64,000 bases of DNA. Source: Pseudopedobacter sp044361595 (GTDB lineage Bacteria > Bacteroidota > Bacteroidia > Sphingobacteriales > Sphingobacteriaceae). Location of the stretch: contig JBIKIN010000003.1 in the NCBI GenBank assembly GCA_044361595.1, forward strand, positions 62,001-126,000, given 5' to 3'. This document shows, piece by piece, positions 9,750-16,925 of this stretch. Each line of letters opens with the position of its first letter. Position 1 is the first letter of the stretch. The notes below the pieces were generated by a model that saw only the letters and a program-made list of their open reading frames with translations, was not told the DNA's origin and ran no database searches. A program made the position numbers and the translations under genes.

Positions 9750-9941
9750 ATGAAAAATAAAATAGGCTTCAACTTCATTTTTGCATTACTTGCATTTCCA
9801 ATAGGGCTTGCACTGCTTCGAGAATTTGACTTTAATACTTTCACATTCAGAAAAACAGTTTTGGGCTTTCTTTATCTCACAACATTTATATTTTGCATTT
9901 ACTTTATGCTAAAAAAGAAACCTCAACTACCTGAAAAATAA
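9750..9941 (+). CDS. Small two-helix membrane protein, unknown function
   Basis: Starting at the ATG at 9750 (a TTG nine codons earlier is in frame but less likely), this encodes 63 residues with two hydrophobic segments: IGFNFIFALLAFPIGLALL and TVLGFLYLTTFIFCIYFML, joined by a short polar loop and ending KKKPQLPEK. I do not recognise a family. It lies just after the toxin-antitoxin pair in an AT-rich accessory-looking stretch. The 120 bp before it translates to coding-like sequence in one frame (GGDVVLLSSPLL), which may be a gene remnant. Confidence 0.45.
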   Translation: MKNKIGFNFIFALLAFPIGLALLREFDFNTFTFRKTVLGFLYLTTFIFCIYFMLKKKPQLPEK

Positions 9942-10120
9942 AAACTACCACTTACTAAGTTTCGTAAAAGTGAAAGTTCAGTGAGTTGAATTTTTCGCTA
10001 CAAACTAATGCTTGCGATTGAAATGAAAATTATGATAACATAAAACTCAAAAAAACTTTAACCCCAATTTAAACCATTTAAAAAATATCGCATCCAAATA
10101 AAAAAATTAAACCGAACAAA

Positions 10121-11191
10121 ATGAGGTCATTTAATTTCTTATTCATGTTATTACTTACAATTTCTAGTTGTAAAAAAGACAAAAATGTAGACCCTACCAC
10201 ACCTTCAGATACGCTATACTTTCCTTCTAACAACAATAATACCTGGGAAACTCAATCTGTTTCAAACTTGGGCTGGAACCAAAACGCAATTAACCCTTTA
10301 AAAGACTTTCTTATTCAGAAGAACACCAAATCTTTTATGATTTTGGTAAACGGTAGAATTGTGATGGAAGAATATTTTAATGGTCACACGGCAACCGATA
10401 CTTGGGAATGGAACAGTGCCGGAAAAACACTGGTTGCAACAACAGTGGGCATTGCGCAACAAGAAAACTTGATCAACATCAACAATAAAGCATCGCAATA
10501 TTTAGGTACTGGCTGGACAAGCGAACCCCTAGCAAAAGAAAACTTAATCAATCCTAAGCATTTATTAACCATGACTTCTGGTCTTAACGATGCGAACAAT
10601 TTAGTCACCACTTCTAATTTAACTTATCTAGCCGATGCTGGCACAAGGTGGTCTTACCACAATGTTTTTCAAAAATTAATGGATGTAGTTGCCCAAGCAT
10701 GTAATCAAGAATTTGAAACCTACTTTAATAGTCGCTTAAAAACCAAAATTGGAATGGATGGCTTTTGGAATAATGGATTCATTTTTAAAATTTACCATAG
10801 CAACACCCGCAGCATGGCAAGGTTTGGACTACTAGCATTAAACAAAGGGAAATGGAATAACGAACAAATTATAAACGAGACTTATTTTAACGAGAGTATT
10901 TCTTCCTCTCAAAATATTAATCCCTCTTACGGCTATTTATGGTGGCTAAATGGAAAATCAAAATACATGATTCCGGGTTTTCAAACCGTTTATCAGGGGG
11001 CTTTAGTGTCAAATGCACCAGCAGATATGTATGCTGCAATGGGCGCAAATGATCAGCGTATTTACGTTATTCCGAGTAAAAAAATGGTTATCATCAGAAT
11101 GGGCGATGCTGCCGATCCGGCGAACAGAAGTTTTGCAGTATCAGGTTTTGATAATGCTCTTTGGGAGAAAATAAATGCGGTGATCAACTAA
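10121..11191 (+). CDS. Serine hydrolase / beta-lactamase-family lipoprotein
   Basis: 356 residues. A lipoprotein signal (MLLLTISSC, lipidated Cys17) precedes a class C beta-lactamase-like fold. The SxxK catalytic pair is visible in WNSAGKTL (Ser99, Lys102), and the second motif appears as WSYHNVF near residue 190 (YHN in place of the usual YxN). KHLLTMTSGL and the YGYLWWLNGK segment are also characteristic of this family. Members are usually esterases or peptidases of cell-wall or small-molecule substrates; true beta-lactam resistance is unlikely. The substrate cannot be told from the sequence. It is predicted to be anchored in the periplasm or outer membrane. Confidence 0.85.
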   Translation: MRSFNFLFMLLLTISSCKKDKNVDPTTPSDTLYFPSNNNNTWETQSVSNLGWNQNAINPLKDFLIQKNTKSFMILVNGRIVMEEYFNGHTATDTWEWNSAGKTLVATTVGIAQQENLININNKASQYLGTGWTSEPLAKENLINPKHLLTMTSGLNDANNLVTTSNLTYLADAGTRWSYHNVFQKLMDVVAQACNQEFETYFNSRLKTKIGMDGFWNNGFIFKIYHSNTRSMARFGLLALNKGKWNNEQIINETYFNESISSSQNINPSYGYLWWLNGKSKYMIPGFQTVYQGALVSNAPADMYAAMGANDQRIYVIPSKKMVIIRMGDAADPANRSFAVSGFDNALWEKINAVIN

Positions 11192-11248
11192 GTCAAATAT
11201 TAGATAATCATTATCAAAAAACCAATTTCTTTGATACAAAATCTTTTG

Positions 11249-11365
11249 GGCGGCCCCCGCAAAAAAAGCGGGGCCAGGCTTTTCAGGGGTACCGTTTGCT
11301 TTCCAAAAAAAACAAACCGTCCGCTTCGCTCCCGCCCTTACAATCCTTGCCGCAGTGCATTAAAG
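11249..11365. repeat. GC-rich intergenic repeat-like element with hairpin
   Basis: Between two AT-rich genes, a stretch of much higher GC begins with a strong hairpin (CCCCGC at 11255-11260 pairing with GCGGGG at 11268-11273 across seven A). It continues through CAGGGGTACCGTTTGC and CCGTCCGCTTCGCTCCCGCC to CAATCCTTGCCGCAG. Its composition and wording resemble dispersed intergenic elements of Sphingobacteriales. Short open frames across it are not convincing genes. There is no T-run after the hairpin, so it is not a standard terminator. Confidence 0.45.
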
Positions 11366-11460
11366 CTAATTATGGATGTTGCTGTTTCCAACATTTGGCA
11401 AAAAGATTATCTTTGGAAATTAGAATAAAACATATCTACACACTATAAAAAACACACTAA

Positions 11461-12702
11461 ATGAAACAACTAATTATTTTTTTAGCAATTTTTCTTAGCG
11501 GAACACTAGAGTTATATTCTCAATCTGATTTTAGAAATGGTTATATTGTTAAAAATAACGATGAAATAATTTATGGATTAATAGATTATAAAGGCAATAA
11601 AGCAAATGCGAAAAAATGCGTGTTTAAAAAAGAAGTTGATTCCGAGAAACAAGAATTTACTCCTGAAGAAATTAAGGCTTATAGATTTATTGATAGTAAA
11701 TACTATATTTCAAAATCTATAAAACAAGAAGATAAAGAAAACTTACTTTTTGTTGAATATTTAATAAACGGTACTGTAGATATATTTTACTATCGTGATC
11801 ATTTAGGTGAACATTACTTATTAGATCTTGGCGAAAATGAACTCTACGAATTAAAAAACGAAGAAAAAGAAGTTTATGTAAATAACACCAGACTTTTAGA
11901 AGAGACGAAAGAATATATTGGAATACTCAAATACTCTTTTAGTCAAAGTCCATCAATTAGTCAAAAAGCAGAAAATGTTTCATTAAATCATAAATCTTTA
12001 ATCAAAATTGCACATGATTATCATAAAGAGATTTGTGCTGATGAAGTATGCATCATTTATGAAAAAAAATTACCGAAAAAAATAATCAAGTTTGGTGCTC
12101 TAGTTGGAGTAAATGCAATGACAATCTCAGAAATAGGTACTTTTTCTGAAGAATTGTACTATTTAGATAATAGTAATTATAGTACGGCAATTTATCCTTC
12201 TTTAGGAATGTTTTTTAAAATCAACATGCCAGATGCTAATGAAAGGTTTTACTTTCAATACGAAGGAACATTTAATTATAGCAAACTTACAACCACCAAT
12301 TCTTATATAGAACCATTTTATAAATTTAATTATATAAATAGCTTAGTGTTGGCTCAAAGTGCTTTCTGCAACGCTGGTATTGTTAGATATGAGTTTCCTA
12401 AAGGAAAAATCCGTCCTACATTCCAAGCAGGGGGGTTTGTAAATTACTTTTTAACAACCGAATTTAATCGAGATCTACTTGTTAAATTCTCGACTGGAGA
12501 TACTTACTTTACAAATGAATCAAATGAAAGTCCATTTTCAAAATTTGATTATGGTATAAATTTAGGTGTGGGAGCAGTTAGCGAGATGTCTAATAAAAAA
12601 GAAATTAGTATTGACTTAAGATATCAAAGAGGATTTGGATTAATTCCAGGCTATAATTCTAATAATTTATCATTAAACATTGGTTTCCAAATTGGAAAAT
12701 AA
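11461..12702 (+). CDS. Secreted/outer-membrane protein of unknown function, probable beta-barrel C-terminus
   Basis: 413 residues with a signal peptide (MKQLIIFLAIFLSGTLELYS/Q). The first half (to about residue 200) is a charged domain starting DFRNGYIVKNNDEIIYGLID, a pattern common in Bacteroidota periplasmic proteins. The second half has alternating aromatic/polar strands (FYFQYEGTFNYSKL, KISIDLRYQRGFGLIPG-like) and ends NNLSLNIGFQIGK, suggesting a small outer-membrane barrel. No enzymatic motif was recognised. It appears to be a single gene; the function is unknown. Confidence 0.72.
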   Translation: MKQLIIFLAIFLSGTLELYSQSDFRNGYIVKNNDEIIYGLIDYKGNKANAKKCVFKKEVDSEKQEFTPEEIKAYRFIDSKYYISKSIKQEDKENLLFVEYLINGTVDIFYYRDHLGEHYLLDLGENELYELKNEEKEVYVNNTRLLEETKEYIGILKYSFSQSPSISQKAENVSLNHKSLIKIAHDYHKEICADEVCIIYEKKLPKKIIKFGALVGVNAMTISEIGTFSEELYYLDNSNYSTAIYPSLGMFFKINMPDANERFYFQYEGTFNYSKLTTTNSYIEPFYKFNYINSLVLAQSAFCNAGIVRYEFPKGKIRPTFQAGGFVNYFLTTEFNRDLLVKFSTGDTYFTNESNESPFSKFDYGINLGVGAVSEMSNKKEISIDLRYQRGFGLIPGYNSNNLSLNIGFQIGK

Positions 12703-12937
12703 ATTAAGACGCATATAATAGTAAACTCAATACTACAGAAATAACTGATTAAACTGTAATAAAGCAAAAGTTAAAAATTCAAAAGTATAACATCCTGATA
12801 TTCAATCATAAAATTGCAAGTGTTAATTTTACCAAGAATTAAGACTTAATAAAAGAGAAAATCTTGGAATTATGTTATTATTTGATAAGTTTATGTTTTT
12901 AAAAAACGAAAAACAAACATTTAATATTTATAAAAAA

Positions 12938-13489
12938 ATGAAAAAAATTATTGGCTATTTACTATTCCTTCTTTTTATTTCTTTACTAGCGTTTAGAATT
13001 TATAGCAGCATTGTTTTAAAACAAGAATTAACAGGCCATTTAAAAAGAGCTGCAGATGCAAATAGTATAGAATTAGCTTTACAAGAGTTAAACACCTCGT
13101 TAAACCATATAGAAAAAAACAACTTAATAAGTGGTTATACATCCATCATTTATCAAACTCCTGATGAAGATTTAGAGTTTTGGTATCAGAACTTAAAAGC
13201 CAGTAAATACGAATTAGAAAAAACCACAAACTCAACTTCGCTAGAAAAAACAAATGTGCTTATAAAGTTGAGAGAAACTTTATTAGACCAAGGAGATAAA
13301 AAAAGCAGTATTACCTATCCCCAAGGAATAGCCATTTACCCACACAACAAGCTGGTAGCTGGTTTATTTTTAATATCATTACTTTTCTTGCCATTACTTT
13401 TTGCAGAATTAATTAAATATGATGAGGAGTACAAAAGAAAAAAGAAGGAAGAAAAATTAAAATCGAAGCAGAAAAAAGCTGATTCATAA
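12938..13489 (+). CDS. Membrane protein of unknown function
   Basis: 183 residues from the ATG at 12938 (an in-frame ATG at 12872 would add a non-hydrophobic leader). It has an N-terminal transmembrane helix (KKIIGYLLFLLFISLLAF), a central helical region of about 110 residues with TSLNHIEKNNLISGYTS, a second transmembrane helix (LVAGLFLISLLFLPLLFAEL), and a very basic tail (YKRKKKEEKLKSKQKKADS). The topology suggests a periplasmic central domain. No family was recognised. Confidence 0.6.
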   Translation: MKKIIGYLLFLLFISLLAFRIYSSIVLKQELTGHLKRAADANSIELALQELNTSLNHIEKNNLISGYTSIIYQTPDEDLEFWYQNLKASKYELEKTTNSTSLEKTNVLIKLRETLLDQGDKKSSITYPQGIAIYPHNKLVAGLFLISLLFLPLLFAELIKYDEEYKRKKKEEKLKSKQKKADS

Positions 13490-13526
13490 TTAAATCGCTA
13501 TTGAACTATTCGGTCTAAATCATATA

Positions 13527-14225
13527 TTACACTTTAGCCCTTACCGTTCTCTGCTCGATGCGTTTTTCGTAATCTTTACCCTCAAAAATACGGTGAACAT
13601 AAATACCTGGAGTATGAATTTCGTCTGGATTAAGTTCACCTGCAGGCACTAACTCCTCTACCTCGGCAATAGTAATTTTACCTCCCATAGCCATTACAGG
13701 ATTAAAATTTCGGGCTGTAGACTTATAAATTAAATTACCTTGCGTATCGCCTTTCCAAGCTTTAACAATGGCAAAATCGGCGTCAAAAGCAATTTCTAGC
13801 AAGTAATCTTTACCATTAAAGTTTCTCACTTCTTTACCTTCGGCAACTTCTGTACCTACACCCGCTGGCGTAAAAATAGCTGGCATGCCGTAACCTGCGG
13901 CCATACAACGGGTGGCTAAAGTGCCTTGTGGTATCAATTCTACTTCTAACTCTCCGCTCAATAATTGTCTTTCAAACTCAGCATTCTCGCCTACGTAAGA
14001 AGATATCATTTTTTTAACTTGTTTGCCTTGCAACATTAAACCAATGCCAAAATCATCTACTCCAGCATTGTTAGATATACAAGTTAAATCTTTAACCCCT
14101 TTATTCACTAAAGCTGTGATACAATTCTCTGGTATTCCACACAAACCAAAACCTCCTAACATCAACGTTTGTCCGTCTTGAATATCTTTTATGGCTTCTT
14201 CAGCATCTTTTACAACTTTATTCAT
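13527..14225 (-). CDS. scoA: 3-oxoacid CoA-transferase subunit A
   Basis: 232 residues, full length for the alpha subunit of succinyl-CoA:3-oxoacid CoA-transferase, which moves CoA from succinyl-CoA to acetoacetate (ketone body or branched-chain catabolism). Diagnostic segments are MLGGFGLCGIPENCITAL, NNAGVDDFGIGLML, FTPAGVGTEVAEGKEV and YKSTARNFNPVMAMGGKITI. The catalytic glutamate is on the B subunit, which is not adjacent: the neighbours are an unrelated membrane protein and a sugar dehydrogenase. It must pair with a B subunit encoded elsewhere, or substrate assignment is uncertain. The ATG at 14225 fits the family N-terminus. Confidence 0.92.
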   Translation of the reverse strand: MNKVVKDAEEAIKDIQDGQTLMLGGFGLCGIPENCITALVNKGVKDLTCISNNAGVDDFGIGLMLQGKQVKKMISSYVGENAEFERQLLSGELEVELIPQGTLATRCMAAGYGMPAIFTPAGVGTEVAEGKEVRNFNGKDYLLEIAFDADFAIVKAWKGDTQGNLIYKSTARNFNPVMAMGGKITIAEVEELVPAGELNPDEIHTPGIYVHRIFEGKDYEKRIEQRTVRAKV

Positions 14226-14332
14226 GGTTCATTTATTGGTTTATGTGGTTTGCAACAAAATAATAAAAAATAAAATGAAGCAACGATTCTAATATAAAGA
14301 TTTTGATTTTTTGACAATATATTTGGATATGA

Positions 14333-14470
14333 TAAGGCGTTAGGGATTGTCCAAAGGACTCCAACAGAGAAACGGCATCTTTTTTTTGTCATCCTGAGCG
14401 GAGTCGAAGGACAGAAAAAAAATATATCCGCCGCGGCGGACCGACCCCAATTTTTCTTTGGGGTAACGCT
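14333..14470. repeat. Dispersed intergenic repeat, copy 1
   Basis: The segment holds AAGGCGTTAGGGATTGTCC and AAAGGACTCC, then GTCATCCTGAGCGGAGTCG, a phrase I recognise from many Bacteroidota intergenic regions. A perfect palindrome TCCGCCGCGGCGGA follows at 14427-14440, and a hairpin ACCCCAA...TTTGGGGT lies at 14444-14464. A related copy lies at 44688-44826 (shared AAGGCGTTA, ATAGGACTCC, ACCCCAA...TTGGGGTAA). It fills the gap between two minus-strand genes. Confidence 0.6.
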
Positions 14471-14511
14471 ATAATATTAAAACATAAAAATTTAAAACAG
14501 AATATCGGCTT

Positions 14512-15609
14512 TTAAACCTTAGGCGTAATCATTACAATTTTATCATCATTACCGTTGCCAGTAATGAAATAAACTTCGCCTTGTTTTCCAACACAAATTG
14601 CTCTTTTCCTGCCAAACTGGGTTCCAAAGAAATCAGTTTGACTTGTTACAGCTGTTTGGGTCTCGTTCAACTTTAATTGAATGATTTTACTTGCCTTTAA
14701 TGTGGTTAATAGCAAAGAATTTTTCCATTGTGGAATGCTACTGTGGTTATAATATGTTAAGCCCGCTGTTGCAACGGTTGGAGTCCAATTAATTAATGGT
14801 TCTATAACGTTGTTTGCTGTACAAAAAGCCGACTCTGAAGGGTTATCGCAAAAACCAGCCACATTTGGCCATCCGTAATTTTTTCCTTTCTGAATCAGGT
14901 TAACTTCATCATCTGTACTTGGTCCATGTTCTGATGCGAACAACTTATCTCCCACAAAAACTAAACCTTGAGCATTTCTATGGCCTAAAGTATATATATA
15001 ACTTCCAGCAAAAGGGTTATCAGCAGGAATACTTCCATCTAAATTTAATCTTAAAACTTTCCCCGCAAGCGAATTCATGTTTTGCGATAAAGAGGTATTT
15101 GCGGCATCTCCGGTAGTCATGATTAATTTTTTATCAGAACTAATCAATAACCTACTTCCATTATGGATAGAACTTGCTGGAATATCTTGAATTAAAGTAA
15201 TGGGACTACTTAAGGTGTTGTTTGCAAAAGTATATCTCGCCACTTTTTCACGATAGCCATTGCTTGAGTTATAATTGTAAACCACATAAACGAAAGGATT
15301 ATTGGTAAAATCGGGATGGAGAACCATTCCTAATAAACCACCTTCGCCGTTAGAAACTACATCATTAATTGTAATTAGCGGTGTAATTTGTTTACTTACA
15401 GGATTTACCCTACTTATTTTTCCAGCTTTTTCAGTGATCCATAATTGCTCATCGGGACCATAAATAATTTCCCAAGGCTGTATTAAACCAGAAACGATTA
15501 CTGATGTTTGTAATTGTACAGAAAACGTGTTTACTGTCTCCTCTGTTTTAACTGATTTTTCACAAGATAGAAAAGTGAATAGCAATATGACTGAAAATAG
15601 CTTTCTCAT
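14512..15609 (-). CDS. PQQ-dependent sugar dehydrogenase-like lipoprotein (GSDH family)
   Basis: 365 residues with a lipoprotein signal (LFSVILLFTFLSC). The body is a six-bladed beta-propeller of the glucose/sorbosone dehydrogenase family: LIQPWEIIYGPDEQLWITEK, GGLLGMVLHPDF, SIHNGSRLLI, TGDAAN, GHRNAQGLVF, ASEHGPSTDDEVNLI, KNYGWPNV and the closing VYFITGNGNDD. Such proteins oxidise aldoses with PQQ in the periplasm. The GHRN and EHGP segments contribute to the cofactor site in characterised relatives. PQQ biosynthesis genes are not in this window, so cofactor supply is unknown. The genuine substrate cannot be inferred. Confidence 0.9.
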   Translation of the reverse strand: MRKLFSVILLFTFLSCEKSVKTEETVNTFSVQLQTSVIVSGLIQPWEIIYGPDEQLWITEKAGKISRVNPVSKQITPLITINDVVSNGEGGLLGMVLHPDFTNNPFVYVVYNYNSSNGYREKVARYTFANNTLSSPITLIQDIPASSIHNGSRLLISSDKKLIMTTGDAANTSLSQNMNSLAGKVLRLNLDGSIPADNPFAGSYIYTLGHRNAQGLVFVGDKLFASEHGPSTDDEVNLIQKGKNYGWPNVAGFCDNPSESAFCTANNVIEPLINWTPTVATAGLTYYNHSSIPQWKNSLLLTTLKASKIIQLKLNETQTAVTSQTDFFGTQFGRKRAICVGKQGEVYFITGNGNDDKIVMITPKV

Positions 15610-15664
15610 ATTTTTACATTTTTAGATTATTCCAAATTAACGTGAAATTGCCAAGAATGGTTTT

Positions 15665-15720
15665 ACTTCAAATAAATATAGGTTATTCCATCGCCTCCTC
15701 TATCGGCATGTTCGTCTTCC
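15665..15720 (-). pseudogene. Diverged fragment of mutS2 3' end
   Basis: Fifty-six bases encode EDEHADRGGDGITYIYLK and a stop on the minus strand, matching the last residues of the intact mutS2 (EDEHVDRGGDGITYVYLK) whose stop is at 16926. Seven of the 56 bases differ; five are synonymous and two give conservative changes (A/V, I/V). The fragment therefore looks like the end of another, once functional mutS2 allele and not a fresh copy. No further MutS2 homology is seen on either side. Confidence 0.75.
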
Positions 15721-15904
15721 CTATTAGTTCAAGTCTTAGCGGGCAGCTTTGAGCCATAGCCTTTATGTGCGTTTATTACTTATTTGTTGCATACTCATCC
15801 TTTTTTATCAAATCTTAATTAACTAAAAGCACAAGTCTCCCACATCTTTTCCCATCACTCGGAAGACTTGCGCTAGATAGGAATCTAATTATTGAGATTA
15901 GATA
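15721..15904. repeat. Intergenic repeat element with two hairpins
   Basis: AGCACAAGTCT (about 15829-15839) pairs with AGACTTGCGCT some 30 bases on, forming a long-loop hairpin. A second hairpin follows, ATCTAAT...ATTAGAT at 15883-15902. The segment TTATCAAATCTTAATTAACT plus AAAAGCACAAGTCT recurs in degraded form at 16876-16911. The rest of the gap between 15610 and 16212 is AT-rich, and I see no gene in it. Confidence 0.5.
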
Positions 15905-16212
15905 AAGTTCTTCTTTGCCTATTTATTTAAATTTTTAGTCCATTTTAAAAGTCAGATATTTAATTTAAAATTCTGGCAATACCCTAAAAATTAATTATTT
16001 GTGCTTTAAATCGAAGAAAATTAATTATCACCTATCATAAAAATATAAATTTTAGTGAGAATTAAGAACTGTAAATCTTCAAAATACTTTTCCTAGTTAC
16101 AGGATTAAATTAATAGTTAAGTTATTTTAAAATATCGAAAACCTAACACATTAATAATCTGTGGATTTTTTTCTTTGGACTATAATTTGTAAAAGTACTA
16201 TTAAAAACAGTT

Positions 16213-16668
16213 ATGAAAAATAAAGAAGCAATTGCTGAAACATTAAATGATTTGGTGCAAATTAACAACGACCGTATTGTAGGGTATGAAAAGGCAATGC
16301 ATGAATTGAAAGACGAAGATGGAGACTTGAAAACTCTTTTTGTAGAAATGATTCATGAAAGTCATACTTTAAAAATGGCTCTTTCAACAGAGTTAAATGT
16401 TTTAGGTTCTGAAACAGAATCAGGCACAACTGCAAGCGGCAAGATATACCGAGTGTGGATGGGTGTAAAAGCAGTATTTAGTGGACACAACCGTGTTGCT
16501 ATTTTAGAAAATTGCGAGTATGGAGAAGATGCAGCTCAAGCTGCTTATACTTCGGCATTAGAGGGCGAAGCACTTCCACATCATATTCAACTTATTTTAC
16601 AAGAGCAAAAAGCTGTTTTAAAAGCTGCTCACGATAAAATTAAATATTTAAGAGATCACAAAAACTAA
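16213..16668 (+). CDS. PA2169-family four-helix-bundle protein (DUF2383)
   Basis: 151 residues, entirely helical, no signal peptide. AIAETLNDLVQINNDRIVGY, MIHESHTLKMALSTEL, the SGTTASGKIYRVWMGVKAVF segment and CEYGEDAAQAAYTSALEG are characteristic of the PA2169/DUF2383 family. These ferritin-like-fold proteins occur widely in Proteobacteria and Bacteroidota and are often stress-linked; no biochemical role is established. The gene is free-standing and followed by a good terminator. The acidic/His residues in helices 1-3 could bind metal, but this is inference only. Confidence 0.88.
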   Translation: MKNKEAIAETLNDLVQINNDRIVGYEKAMHELKDEDGDLKTLFVEMIHESHTLKMALSTELNVLGSETESGTTASGKIYRVWMGVKAVFSGHNRVAILENCEYGEDAAQAAYTSALEGEALPHHIQLILQEQKAVLKAAHDKIKYLRDHKN

Positions 16669-16730
16669 AAAAAATCCTTTTAGAATGTTATTTTGATAGT
16701 ATAATTCCATCAAAAAATTTAAAAACACAG

Positions 16731-16765
16731 AACCCTTCAAATTTATTTTTGAAGGGTTTTTATTT
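16731..16765 (+). terminator. Rho-independent terminator
   Basis: AACCCTTCAAA (16731-16741) pairs with TTTGAAGGGTT (16748-16758), followed by a T-rich tail. It is placed 62 bp after the DUF2383 gene stop. Confidence 0.85.
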
Positions 16766-16875
16766 GTTGACAATCATGAACTCGAACCGGAGGAGGCTCT
16801 CGTTTAGCAAAAGAATGAAGCCTGAGATTGTATAATGGCTAATTGTGCTTATGTTAATTTTTGGTTCATTCTAAT

Positions 16876-16911
16876 TTATCAAATTTTAATTACCTAAAGC
16901 ACAAGTCTTCA
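16876..16911. repeat. Degraded partial copy of the 15721-15904 element
   Basis: TTATCAAATTTTAATTACCT followed by AAAGCACAAGTCTT matches the stretch ending at about 15840 at roughly 80 percent over 36-40 bases. It sits just downstream of the intact mutS2 stop codon. The second hairpin arm found in the other copy is missing. Confidence 0.5.
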
Positions 16912-16925
16912 AACGCTCTTTGCCC

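Noticed and set aside
11161..11448. Two overlapping short ORFs after the serine hydrolase
   Set aside because: They run through a GC-rich repeat-like element, translate to low-complexity basic/proline sequence and lack a plausible start context.
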